64,000 nt of DNA from Rhizobiaceae bacterium. GTDB taxonomy: Bacteria > Pseudomonadota > Alphaproteobacteria > Rhizobiales > Rhizobiaceae. A model generated the notes under the pieces. That model searched no databases. It saw only the letters and a program-made list of their open reading frames with translations, and had not been told where the DNA came from. Numbering within the stretch: position 1 is the first letter of the stretch; every line of letters begins with the position of its first letter. The stretch spans positions 62,001 to 126,000 of the forward strand of contig JARGOX010000007.1 in the NCBI GenBank assembly GCA_029233925.1, given 5' to 3'. The position numbers and the translations under genes were made by a program. Shown in pieces: positions 24,501 through 32,700 of the stretch.

Positions 24501-27500
24501 ATGTGAGCTTGAGCATTGGCGGCAGCGGCGGGACTGGTGCGAGTGCCGGAATAGTGACACTGACCAATACGGGCGATGTTTACACCGTTGGCAACAATGC
24601 GGCTGGTGTCATTGGTCAGAGTGTCGGGGGCGGCGGCGGCAATGGCGGGTTCAGCGCTGCTTTCGATGCCGCAGAAAGTGCCAATCTGGCGGTTACAGTC
24701 GGCGGTAGTGGCGGCGAGGGAAACAACGGTGCTGACGTCACCGTCGCAAATTCAGGGTATGTGCAGACCCAGGGAAGCCTGTCCTATGGTGTTCAGGCCC
24801 AGAGTGTCGGCGGCGGCGGCGGCAATGGCGGGTTCAGCCTGTCCGGTTCGTTTTCCGAGGGCTCGAATATCAATGTCACAGTCGGGGGATCCGGCGATGG
24901 CGGCGGCAATGGTGGTGCCGTAAATCTGACGCAAGGCGGCGCCATCCTGACGACCGGTTCCGGCTCCCATGCGGTTCTGGCTCAAAGTGTCGGCAAGAGC
25001 GGTGGCGCTGGCGGGTTCGCAGGCTCGATTTCAGTGTCTCTGGATGATGGTGCCGATATCGGGGTTTCGGTCGGCGGCGGCGGCGGCGATGGCGGCACGG
25101 CCGGTGCCGTAACCGTCGATACCAGCGGCAGCTCCATCATCACACAAGGCGATAGTGCTTCGGGCATCTATGCGCTCAGCCAGGGTGGCGGCGGTGGTGA
25201 CGGCGGATATGCCTTTACGGGAGACCTGGGAACAGGTGAGGAAACCGTCAATATCGGCGTGACGATCGGTGGTGGTGCCGGTAATGCCGGAACCAGTGGC
25301 AGTGTGACTGTCGCCAATGCCAGTGCTGTGACGACAAGGGGCGACAATTCCCATGCAATCCATGCACAAAGTACGGGTGGCAGCGGTGGAACGGGCGGCA
25401 TGGCGATCACGGCCAATCTCAGCTTGAATACGTCGGCAGATGGTTCGGGTAATCTGGGTGTTTCCGTTGGCGGCGGCGGGGGAAGCGGCAATACGTCCGG
25501 GGCGGTGGCACTCACCACCAATACCGGCGACCTGAAGACCTCCGGATACAAGTCCCGCGGCATTTTTGCAAAGAGCATCGGCGGCGGCGGTGGCGAAGGC
25601 GGACTCTCCTTCTCAGGTGATATTTCGGGCAGCGCGAGCGCCAAACAGATCAACGTATCGATTGGTGGTGCTGGTGGCAGCGGCAACGATGCCGATACGG
25701 TTGTCGTGACAAATCATGGGGCCATCGAGACCGGCGGACATTACAGTGAAGCGATCTTTGCGCATAGCGTGGGCGGCGGCGGCGGTACAGGTGGCCTGTC
25801 GGCGGTTGGCGCATTGTCGCGCGAAGGGCAAGGAACAAACCTGAACGTTGGCGTGGCCATTGGCGGCTCCGGCGGCGCGGCGGGTGATGGCGAGGCGGTC
25901 ACCGTTACCAACAGCGGCAGCATTGATACTTATGGCGTGGCTTCCACCGGCATCGAGGTTCAGAGTATTGGCGGTGGTGGCGGAAAGGGCGGGTCGAGTT
26001 TTTCCGGCATTGCCGGCCTGAGCCAGAGCGGTACAGCTGACAAGCGCGCGCTCAACGTTGAAATCAGTATCGGTGGGGCAGGCGGATCGGCTGGCAACGC
26101 CAAAGAGGCTACGGTTTATAATTCCGGTGCCATTCATACGCGTGACGGCAGTGCAAAGGGTATATCGGCGCAAAGCATCGGCGGCGGTGGTGGGGCAGGC
26201 GGCGCGGCGGATGCTTTCTCCATGCTCGTTGGGCGATGCGTCACTTGCGGTCAGAGTGCGCCGGACAGCGGAACCAAGTCTCTCACCCTAAATGTGTCCG
26301 TTGGTGGCGCTGGCGGCGGCGGCGGCAACGCAGACACTGTCTACGTCCAGAATCAAAATACGATCATTACAGAGGGCGCTGCATCTGACGGCATCTTTGC
26401 GCATAGTATTGGCGGCGGCGGCGGTGAAGGTGGCACAGGTACTGTTGGGTCTGTTCCACTGGTCGGCCTTAGTGGTGCCATCATCGCAGACGGGCTCATT
26501 CTGCTTAACCCGGCTGCGGCGCTCAAGGTGTGGACCAATGTCTCAGTCGCCATTGGCGGATCGGGTGGTACCACCGGTGATGGCGGAAGAGTCGATGTCG
26601 ACAATGAGGGTACGATTGTCACACTGGGCGACCAGTCGACAGGTATCTACGCCCAGAGTATCGGCGGTGGCGGTGGCCGTGGTGGTGCGACTTCAGGTAC
26701 CGCATTTTCGATTGCCGCGCTTGGCGCAAAGGGCGCATCGGGTGGCAATTCGGATATGGTGACGGTCAATCATTCGGGCGATATCCTGACATCGGGTTCT
26801 GCCTCCATGGGCATATTTGCGCAGTCTATCGGCGGCGGTGGCGGCCATGGCGGTGATATCAGCCAGAACCTTTTCTGGCCGGGTGTAAACATCGGAATCG
26901 GCCTTGATACCTCTCTGGGTGGCGGTGCGGGTGGCAATGGTGCTGATGTTGCGGTGACCAGTGCCGGTCTTATCCTGACGACCGGAGCAGGCGGAACGGG
27001 TATCTTCGCCCAAAGCGTCGGCGGCGGCGGCGGCGTGGCCGGTACGGCCGGATACAATGCGGGTACGTTTTTCTCGGGTACCAACGGGGATTCCGGCGAC
27101 GCGGGAACCGTTAACATCGAGCACTCGGGAGACATCTATACGACCGGGGCCGGGGCGGCAGGCATATTTGCCCAAAGCGGCAGCGGCAAGGAAGATGAGG
27201 ACACCGGCGATGATATCGCACAGGGCGCGACGGGAACCGGCAAGGCGGTATCCGTTACAGTGCACGGACGTGTGGACACATTGGGAGAAAATTCGAGCGG
27301 CATCATCGCGCAGAGCATTGGCGTGAACAATAACAGCGCCATTACCGTAACACTCACGGACAATGCGGTCGTCGTGGGTGGTCTGGACACAGATGCAGCG
27401 GGCACAGACAGCAATCCGGTCGGCATTCGACTACTGGACGGTGCTGACAATGTGATCAACAATAGTGGCATCGTCACGACTCGGCAGGATTATCTGGGCA

Positions 27501-29167
27501 CCGCCATTCTGACGGAAACAACAACGGCCAACAGCACCACCATCAATGACAGCCTGCACAATTATGGCACCGTGACCGGTTCCATCTATCTGGCAGGCGT
27601 CAGCAATGCGGTGACCAATTACGATGGCGGGACGTTGAATATGGGCTCGAACATCAATATCGGATCGGGCAATACTTTAACCAACTACGGTGTCATATCG
27701 CCAGGAAACAAGGATCGGATTTACACTTCAACCCTCACCGGAAATTTTGTGCAGGAGGGAACGGGTACTTATGAAGTCGATGTTGATTTCCAGGTGGCGG
27801 ATGCCAATCCGGGACCGGGTGTTCCGGGTGAGGCTGATCTGTTTCACATAACCGGCGATGCAGATATTGATGGGGTTGTCGTCGTCAATTCGGTTAATGG
27901 AGCCTATGTGGAGCCGGATGTTTCCGGCAAGGTTCTGATCATGACAACAGCTGGAGATCATGGCACACCGACACTGGTTGCGGCTGACACGGAAGTGGCG
28001 AATTACGAAATCACCTATGACACGACAACAACCGATAATGTCTATCTGGAATGGGTCGTCAATTTTTCTCCTGATGGTCTTGATCACAACGAAACGGATG
28101 CGGCCAACTATATAACGGCAGCCATTGCAGCGGGAAATTCCGACGGAATTACGCCGATTATCAACGCGTTGCTGGAAGCGCCGGATATTGAAACATTACG
28201 CAATGAATATGATCAGCTGACGCCTGAACCCTATATCGGCAATGAACTGGCTAGTGTTTTGAGCAATCAGCAATTTGCCAGATCGATGCTGAATTGCCAG
28301 AATCCGGACGAGGCACAACGTGAAGAAGGGTGTCGCTGGTTCAAGGCGGGTGTTCATCAATTGACCCGGGATGAGAGTTTTCAAGATCTTGGTTATGTCG
28401 AGCGGGCCTTCAATATTCAGGCTGGCATAGGCGGCGCGTTTGCTGACAATCAGGGAGCCTCTGTTGGTATTTCCTATGACCGCAGCCAGATCGATACGCA
28501 GGACCTTGCTTCCAGCAGCGGCCACCGTCTACAGGGGGGATTGGCACTGAGCAGCTTCAATGACGGGGTCTCTTTCGAGATAGCAGCCGTCGGTGGTGCA
28601 GCCATTTATGATGTCGAACGCTACCTCACGCTGACAGATACGCCAATGACGGCCGAGGGCAGGCAGAAAATGTATTTCGGTGGCGGACAGGTGCGGCTTG
28701 CCCATCAGGCAAAGATGGGCGCTTTGAGCATCGGGCCCATGGTTGAGGCCTGGGGCGGCTATTTCCGCAACGATTCATTGTCGGAAAGTGGTGCAGGTGG
28801 CGCCAGTCTTGATGTCGAATCCAAGGACGACTATTTTGCTGCCGTTCGGCCGGCGCTTACACTCGCAGCGGAATCCAGCACGCAGTCAGGGACGAAAGTC
28901 AGGGCATTTGTACAGGGCGGGATGACCTATTTCATCACGGGTACCGAGGATAATGGCACGAGCCTCACCGCAACCATGCAAGGCGAGGGCAGCAACGTCC
29001 CCGGCTTTACGGTGTCGAGTTCACTGGCGGAAATCTATTATGATGGTACTGTCGGCCTCGACTGGGTCGGTCCGGGTGGTTCCGCCTTCCGCATTAGTGG
29101 CGCTGCACAATATGCCGAGGAGTTCCTGACCTATGGCGGCGATGTCAATCTGGTTGTGCCGTTCTGA
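21542..29167 (+). CDS. Giant glycine-rich type Va autotransporter (2541 residues)
   Basis: This is a type V secreted surface protein. An extended signal region ends at SAHA/AC (about residue 55). The passenger has about 28 imperfect repeats between residues 264 and 1925. Each contains GI-x-AQS-(I/V)-GGGGG-x-GG, then a variable strand, then a G-rich turn and a TVTN-like strand, which fits a long beta-helix. Residues ~1930-2240 look like the stem. The final ~280 residues are an autotransporter barrel ending in NLVVPF, with the terminal Phe typical of outer-membrane proteins. Three cysteine pairs are seen (57/66, 1566/1569, 2252/2264). GTG 21542 has AGGGGA upstream. Adhesin or biofilm roles are inference. 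Confidence 0.93.
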   Translation: MKLCRLQKRDDGFHLVSPAISMIGRSGAVFQGGSVSAAALVAISSLLYVLPSAHAACTVSSSTYDCSGDEAGGFEVNARDYDPDIATLNVDGLTTTIGGVGITLDGDGGKGDEGKSKIGKGDSGKDGHAGLDLELNYQDGNWGVSTSANNAEGISVTAKGGDGGKGGKGEDDVVDPVDTEGGKGGQGGAGGNIVVTSRAQISTSGDVSHGIVAVSDGGDGGNGGNAEDAFRSVGGNGGAGNVAGTITITNNGATITTTGSQAQGIYAQSLGGAGGNGGSGHGAIGSGGGGANAGTSAAVSVTSNGIIETYGSGAGGILAQSIGGFAGEGGGDVALFSFGASEQSGGNASTVTVDNNGAITTHSTYASAITAQSMGGGGGSGNTSGGLVSLGGSGSAGGDADRVTVINSATLRTLDDNSFGILAQSIGGGGGDAGLSLGLVSIGAGGGTGGAGGEVAVTSSGEILTAGSSSDGLFAQSGGGGGGHGGTSGGIITSIGGSGGNGGNGNSVQVTNSDDITTVGDHSNGIFAQSYGGGGGKGGNSVDVGLFESIAIGGSGENGGSGGAVQVNPLADASSSSVAVQTSGDHSAGVFAQSLGGGGGKGGWTVSASAGFVADASIGVGGGGGDGGNGSAVGLRFNGAVSTEGDHSDGILAQSVGGGGGLGGFDIAFGGSSTGALTASVGGGGGGGGNAGAVTLVNWADVSTQGIHSSGVVAESVGGGGGHGGFTISVAASTNASFDVGVGGSGGSGGYSDGVNLTSTGNVTTAGLHSTAVFAQSVGGGGGNGGFSIGLSASENFNMTASVGGGSGSGDNAGSVTVDSTGTLLTSSDHSSGLLAQSVGGGGGNGGFALSLTASSSASADVSLSIGGDGSSGGQGGTVVANNSGNITTSGSHSTGLLAQSQGGGGGNGGFSISGTLVLGDGAGIPISIGGGAGSGETASGVTVTNEGVIRTSGELAGGIVAQSVGGGGGNGGFSASSGVVGGAGGNVSLSIGGSGGTGASAGIVTLTNTGDVYTVGNNAAGVIGQSVGGGGGNGGFSAAFDAAESANLAVTVGGSGGEGNNGADVTVANSGYVQTQGSLSYGVQAQSVGGGGGNGGFSLSGSFSEGSNINVTVGGSGDGGGNGGAVNLTQGGAILTTGSGSHAVLAQSVGKSGGAGGFAGSISVSLDDGADIGVSVGGGGGDGGTAGAVTVDTSGSSIITQGDSASGIYALSQGGGGGDGGYAFTGDLGTGEETVNIGVTIGGGAGNAGTSGSVTVANASAVTTRGDNSHAIHAQSTGGSGGTGGMAITANLSLNTSADGSGNLGVSVGGGGGSGNTSGAVALTTNTGDLKTSGYKSRGIFAKSIGGGGGEGGLSFSGDISGSASAKQINVSIGGAGGSGNDADTVVVTNHGAIETGGHYSEAIFAHSVGGGGGTGGLSAVGALSREGQGTNLNVGVAIGGSGGAAGDGEAVTVTNSGSIDTYGVASTGIEVQSIGGGGGKGGSSFSGIAGLSQSGTADKRALNVEISIGGAGGSAGNAKEATVYNSGAIHTRDGSAKGISAQSIGGGGGAGGAADAFSMLVGRCVTCGQSAPDSGTKSLTLNVSVGGAGGGGGNADTVYVQNQNTIITEGAASDGIFAHSIGGGGGEGGTGTVGSVPLVGLSGAIIADGLILLNPAAALKVWTNVSVAIGGSGGTTGDGGRVDVDNEGTIVTLGDQSTGIYAQSIGGGGGRGGATSGTAFSIAALGAKGASGGNSDMVTVNHSGDILTSGSASMGIFAQSIGGGGGHGGDISQNLFWPGVNIGIGLDTSLGGGAGGNGADVAVTSAGLILTTGAGGTGIFAQSVGGGGGVAGTAGYNAGTFFSGTNGDSGDAGTVNIEHSGDIYTTGAGAAGIFAQSGSGKEDEDTGDDIAQGATGTGKAVSVTVHGRVDTLGENSSGIIAQSIGVNNNSAITVTLTDNAVVVGGLDTDAAGTDSNPVGIRLLDGADNVINNSGIVTTRQDYLGTAILTETTTANSTTINDSLHNYGTVTGSIYLAGVSNAVTNYDGGTLNMGSNINIGSGNTLTNYGVISPGNKDRIYTSTLTGNFVQEGTGTYEVDVDFQVADANPGPGVPGEADLFHITGDADIDGVVVVNSVNGAYVEPDVSGKVLIMTTAGDHGTPTLVAADTEVANYEITYDTTTTDNVYLEWVVNFSPDGLDHNETDAANYITAAIAAGNSDGITPIINALLEAPDIETLRNEYDQLTPEPYIGNELASVLSNQQFARSMLNCQNPDEAQREEGCRWFKAGVHQLTRDESFQDLGYVERAFNIQAGIGGAFADNQGASVGISYDRSQIDTQDLASSSGHRLQGGLALSSFNDGVSFEIAAVGGAAIYDVERYLTLTDTPMTAEGRQKMYFGGGQVRLAHQAKMGALSIGPMVEAWGGYFRNDSLSESGAGGASLDVESKDDYFAAVRPALTLAAESSTQSGTKVRAFVQGGMTYFITGTEDNGTSLTATMQGEGSNVPGFTVSSSLAEIYYDGTVGLDWVGPGGSAFRISGAAQYAEEFLTYGGDVNLVVPF

Positions 29168-29466
29168 CAGGCGGCTATTGCTGAGCGATTTCATCTTGCT
29201 TCAGGCCCGTCAGTATCAAGGTTTTGAAAAACAGCTTCTCACATGCTTTAAACAGCTTCTCACATGCTTTGAAGTGCGCGCTTTCACATGCACATCCTGC
29301 GCGTGAAGACATTGACGACGCAGAAGAGCGCACGGGAGAGTTTCGACAAACAATCCCATGCGCATTATTGTTCCTGGGTTATTCTTTCATATCCATCGCG
29401 TAAATCTGCAAGAAGCAGTTTGCTCAGGCAGTGCGTTTCAATCGACGCATCGACAGAAGAAAGAAC
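29168..29466. other. Non-coding stretch with a perfect 21-bp tandem duplication
   Basis: No credible gene is seen in these 299 bases. The only structure found is the duplicated 21-mer at 29229-29270, followed by a partial third copy (CTTTCACATGC) near 29280. No clear terminator with a T tract was found after the autotransporter. Confidence 0.45.
29229..29270. repeat. Perfect 21-bp tandem duplication
   Basis: AAACAGCTTCTCACATGCTTT occurs at 29229-29249 and again, without a gap, at 29250-29270. It lies about 60 bases after the autotransporter stop. It is most simply a recent slippage duplication. Confidence 0.85.
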
Positions 29467-29715
29467 CTACAGCCAATGGCAGCGGGCTGTGTAAATCTGA
29501 CCCCTGGAATTCCTGTATTGGCAATTTCCACCACCTGTGGTGGCCAGATATGTGCCGAAACCGCCGATCGCTGCGCCGACAACTGCGCCACCGACGCCAC
29601 CTGTGGCTATAGCGCCGATTGCGGCACCTGCACCAGCACCGGAGACAGTCTTTTCAGCTGTTGTGCATGCTGCCAGTGGTGCGACTGCGAGAAGTACAAT
29701 AAGCAATTTTTTCAT
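29467..29715 (-). CDS. Small glycine-zipper lipoprotein
   Basis: This is an 82-residue protein with a lipoprotein signal (KKLLIVLLAVAPLAAC, with Cys as the lipidation site). It is followed by a glycine-zipper helix (SGAGAGAAIGAIATGGVGGAVVGAAIGGFG) and a short C-terminal domain with two cysteines (NCQYRNSRGQIYTARC). Glycine-zipper lipoproteins of this size are common in alphaproteobacterial envelopes and have no agreed function. ATG 29715 is preceded by AGGA; an upstream in-frame ATG at 29742 would disrupt the signal peptide. It is convergent with the autotransporter. Confidence 0.8.
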   Translation of the reverse strand: MKKLLIVLLAVAPLAACTTAEKTVSGAGAGAAIGAIATGGVGGAVVGAAIGGFGTYLATTGGGNCQYRNSRGQIYTARCHWL

Positions 29716-29916
29716 AGAATCATTCCTGCGTTTGGCGTCCACTATGCAAATATAAATGGACTTGGCCGGGTCGTTTTCTTTTCATGGTTGCATGTCGTCA
29801 CTTGGCCGAATGCATGCGATCAACAGTATCGTAATTCCCCATCATGCGGTCAAGCCATCAAAAACAAGGAAATGGAACCGTATGAAAGTGTAACGCAGAG
29901 CGTCCGGGAAGGTTCC

Positions 29917-31002
29917 CTAAAAACCAATCTGCCGGGCCGGATAGTCAAACAATAGTTGAAGATCGGGCCATTTTTCAAAGACCGAAATGATGTGTGTGTT
30001 GAAACCACGGTCAAGGTGTCCTGCCTCCCACAGGGCCTTTCCGTCCAGTGTGATGACTGGATCAAATACCATCCAGCAGATTTCACCGGGACTGTAGGCC
30101 CCGCAGGTATGAAAATGCAGGATGCGCGGATTTGGAAAAGCAGAGTTTGACCAGCGGTCGGGATTGTCATCTGCCGCGGCGGCGTAACGGCACGCTGGGT
30201 GCAGCCCCGAATGCCAGGAATCCACATACATTGGATCGATACCAAATTTCTCGGCGATACGACTATAGTGTTCTTCAACGGCGCTGACCGTTGCGGGAGC
30301 ACCTTCAAAGCTATTGATGCGGTTGCCGTCCATATACGCCCATACGGTGTCGCGAAGTGGAATGCTGGCGGGCGAATAGGACCGCGATCCCGTTGGGGTG
30401 AGATGCCGGGTCAAAGCCACTTTGCCAGAAAAGCCTGCTGCCATGACGGGTTTGTAGATACCCATGGGGAAGCGCTTTATCGTGACATCCACCGCTTTTG
30501 CAGGGGCAATGACCGGATGTCCGGAAAGATCCGTACCATTGGGGCAGCCTATGTGAATTTCCGCAGCTGAATCCATGGTATCATTGAGCGCATCTTTCAG
30601 GTCGACAAAAGCGGCATAGGGAAAATGTCCGTAGGCAGAGCCAAGCATCTCTGCATCCAGCGCGTAGGACATGATGGCAGGTTTTGCGGCCCCACCGGGC
30701 GAAAACCGGTTCTGGTCTCCGAGGCGGGCAAAAAAGATGGTTTGATCATGCGCGGCGATTGCATCAAGGATTTCAGGCGGGAGGGCGCCGGTTTGCGACG
30801 GTCCCTGAACTTCCAGCATGGTGACTGCAAGTCCGAGTTTTCTTGCCCTTGCGGCAACTGCCTGAGGTGCTTCGCGGTCATACCAGCCAAGTGCGGGATC
30901 TTCATGGACGATCAGCAGCCTGTCGCCTGCATGAACGCCTGCGCAATTAATCAGGAGGTTATCTGCACCTTTGTCAGGGTCTTGCCGGTAGATGTCATCC
31001 AT
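29917..31002 (-). CDS. Metalloenzyme-like protein related to M29 aminopeptidase / NicX dioxygenase fold
   Basis: This 361-residue protein is not recognised with certainty. The N-terminal half has a Rossmann-like start (GDRLLIVHEDPALGWYD...VAARARKLGLAVTMLEV), as in M29 aminopeptidases and the NicX 2,5-dihydroxypyridine dioxygenase group. The C-terminal half has a dense set of potential metal ligands: YVDSWHSGLHP, then PRILHFHTCGAYSPGEICWMVFDP. It is the last gene of the minus-strand operon with an XRE-cupin regulator, a 2OG oxygenase and an amino-acid-type importer, so a catabolic dioxygenase or amidohydrolase role is plausible. An aminopeptidase-like role is the alternative. Confidence 0.5.
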   Translation of the reverse strand: MDDIYRQDPDKGADNLLINCAGVHAGDRLLIVHEDPALGWYDREAPQAVAARARKLGLAVTMLEVQGPSQTGALPPEILDAIAAHDQTIFFARLGDQNRFSPGGAAKPAIMSYALDAEMLGSAYGHFPYAAFVDLKDALNDTMDSAAEIHIGCPNGTDLSGHPVIAPAKAVDVTIKRFPMGIYKPVMAAGFSGKVALTRHLTPTGSRSYSPASIPLRDTVWAYMDGNRINSFEGAPATVSAVEEHYSRIAEKFGIDPMYVDSWHSGLHPACRYAAAADDNPDRWSNSAFPNPRILHFHTCGAYSPGEICWMVFDPVITLDGKALWEAGHLDRGFNTHIISVFEKWPDLQLLFDYPARQIGF

Positions 31003-31036
31003 TGGTTCTGGTCCGCCCCTGTATGCAATCGGTTGC

Positions 31037-31645
31037 TCAGCGCCCCGCCGCCTGAACGGACAAAAAGCGAAAAGTCTGTGTCAGGACCTCCTTGAAGCCA
31101 TGACGCAATTCTGCGTCGAGGCTGAGTGAATCGCCTGCGCGCAGATGAATATCCCGATCGCCATACAGATAGATTGCTTCTCCCTCGAGCCCATAGATGA
31201 AGAGGCAACCGTGTCCATTATAAATCGGTGGGCGTGAATCGTCTTTTCTGTCGAGGGTTACCATCAGAGCTTCGAATTCAAGACCCGGTCGGCGATGGAA
31301 ACCAAGAGCGGTAAAATCGTGGGAATGTTTGCCGGCCACTCTGGTCGAGACCAGTCCTTTGCCGGCGACCACATGGGTGATGTCGGCTGTTGCGGTTCCT
31401 GTTTCGCGAAGCAGGCTGCCAATTGGCACGTCAAGGGCATTGGCCAGTGCTTCAAGCGTGGACAGGGAAGGCGAGACCTGGCCGTTCTCGATCCGCGAGA
31501 TCATGGCTGCTGACACACCTGAACGGGTGGCGAGGTCACGGGCTGTCAGCCGGTTTGTTTCCCGCAGGGCACGCAAGGCCTTGCCGACGGCCTTGTCCAG
31601 ACCGCCATCCGAATTGGATTTGCTTTGTTCGATCTGATCGGTCAC
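31037..31645 (-). CDS. XRE-family regulator with C-terminal cupin sensor
   Basis: This protein of about 202 residues has an HTH_XRE domain (LRALRETNRLTARDLATRSGVSAAMISRIENGQVSPSLSTLEALANAL) followed by a cupin-type ligand domain to the end. The cupin carries PPIYNGHGCLFIYGLEGEAIYLYGD and RAGDSLSLDAELRHGF. Such regulators, for example the PuuR and SutR type, control catabolism of amines, amino acids or sulfur compounds and often sit inside the operon they regulate. I used GTG 31645, which leaves 25 bases after the upstream stop. A TTG at 31711 in the same frame would overlap the oxygenase gene by 41 bases. It is the best candidate to bind the TGCAACAAATTTA motif found nearby. Confidence 0.85.
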   Translation of the reverse strand: MTDQIEQSKSNSDGGLDKAVGKALRALRETNRLTARDLATRSGVSAAMISRIENGQVSPSLSTLEALANALDVPIGSLLRETGTATADITHVVAGKGLVSTRVAGKHSHDFTALGFHRRPGLEFEALMVTLDRKDDSRPPIYNGHGCLFIYGLEGEAIYLYGDRDIHLRAGDSLSLDAELRHGFKEVLTQTFRFLSVQAAGR

Positions 31646-31670
31646 AGGTTTGCCCGCTGTTGCCTGATGC

Positions 31671-32642
31671 TCAATTGTTGTTCCTGGCCCGATAGGCGAA
31701 TGCCTTTTCAAATCGCCAGTCGAGATAGTCGCCGCAGGATATGGGCTGTTCCTTCAAGGGGCAGTCTGGTCCAAATATGTCACGCGGGTCAATCATCGTC
31801 TGTGGTTCCGGATCATAGGCGAGAACCAGTGAAAGGCGTTCTTTACCCGATGTGTTAATGACACGGTGAGGGGTGGAACGGTAGGCGCCATTGGTCCAGC
31901 GTGCCAGCAGATCGGCGACATTGACCACAAGGGTTCCGGAAATGGGCGGTGCGGCAACCCAGTCGCCGTTCAGTGACTGAACCTGAAGACCACCAACGGC
32001 ATCCTGACACAGGACGGTCAGTACGCCAAAATCCGTATGGGGCCCAACCCCGAACTGGGCGCCGTTTGTCGCCTGTTGCGGCGGATAGTAAACATAGGAG
32101 GCACGGCTCAGCGGTGCTGCGCTGGATTTCAGGAACGTATTTTCCGGCAGATCAAGGCCGAGGGCGAATCCACGCATCAGGTGGTGAGCCACCCCTTGGG
32201 CCTGGTTGAAATAATCCATCGATACCGATTGCATCTCGGGAATGAAGGAAGGCCAGCGGTTTTCACCGCGCAGCGAGTGATCGTCCGGTGCCTTGCCTGT
32301 CGCGCTCTCATAGCCCCAAAGAAAGCTCTCCTTGAGATCCGCCGGGGCACCGTCCTGCATTCTGGCACCGCCCATGGAGAGAAAACCGCGATGGGTGCCC
32401 TGCATGGAGATCTGCTGTTTGTCTTCTGCGGGGCAGCGGAAAAAACGCATGGCAGCATTGCGGGCAGCATCAATAGCATCCTCTGAAATGCCATGGTTTG
32501 AAACATAGATGAAGCCGACATCCTGGCTGGCACGATGCAGTTTTCTGGCCACGCCGATCGGGTCGGAACCATCCCGCAGGGGGCCAATATCGATGATCGG
32601 GATCAAATCCTGATCAACCGGGTTGATAGCGGCATCTGACAC
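31671..32642 (-). CDS. 2-oxoglutarate/Fe(II)-dependent oxygenase (isopenicillin-N-synthase-like)
   Basis: This is a 323-residue non-haem iron oxygenase of the IPNS/2OG family. The N-terminal DIOX_N region is seen as PIIDIGPLRDG...VGFIYVSNHGI. The iron triad is H202-x-D204 in GPHTDFG and H259 in STPHRVIN, followed by RLSLVLAYDP, whose Arg-x-Ser binds 2-oxoglutarate. Enzymes of this group hydroxylate, desaturate or open rings of small molecules, and bacterial examples often act in catabolism of imported amino acids or aromatics. It lies between the XRE-cupin regulator and the CMD-like gene, and a conserved operator-like motif sits 34-58 bases upstream of its start. Confidence 0.88.
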   Translation of the reverse strand: MSDAAINPVDQDLIPIIDIGPLRDGSDPIGVARKLHRASQDVGFIYVSNHGISEDAIDAARNAAMRFFRCPAEDKQQISMQGTHRGFLSMGGARMQDGAPADLKESFLWGYESATGKAPDDHSLRGENRWPSFIPEMQSVSMDYFNQAQGVAHHLMRGFALGLDLPENTFLKSSAAPLSRASYVYYPPQQATNGAQFGVGPHTDFGVLTVLCQDAVGGLQVQSLNGDWVAAPPISGTLVVNVADLLARWTNGAYRSTPHRVINTSGKERLSLVLAYDPEPQTMIDPRDIFGPDCPLKEQPISCGDYLDWRFEKAFAYRARNNN

Positions 32643-32675
32643 GTGTTTTCCTCCATCACGATTAGGTGCATATTA

Positions 32676-32700
32676 TGCAACAAATTTACTATTATGCAAT
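32676..32700. promoter_or_regulatory. Operator-like motif, copy A
   Basis: TGCAACAAATTTA (32676-32688), six bases, then TGCAAT (32695-32700). The identical sequence and spacing recur at 35062-35086. Copy A lies between the CMD-like and 2OG-oxygenase genes, overlapping the CMD-like stop, and may mark an internal promoter of the minus-strand operon. A further TGCA is at 32667-32670. Confidence 0.65.

Noticed and set aside
29288-29955. Plus-strand open frames between the autotransporter and the M29/NicX-like gene
   Set aside because: The Cys-rich frame is the antisense of the glycine-zipper lipoprotein gene, which has a proper signal, lipobox and ribosome site on the other strand.
31646-31711. 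Extended N-terminus of the XRE-cupin regulator starting with TTG 31711
   Set aside because: It would overlap the oxygenase gene by 41 bases and adds residues not expected before an XRE domain; GTG 31645 is preferred but not proven.
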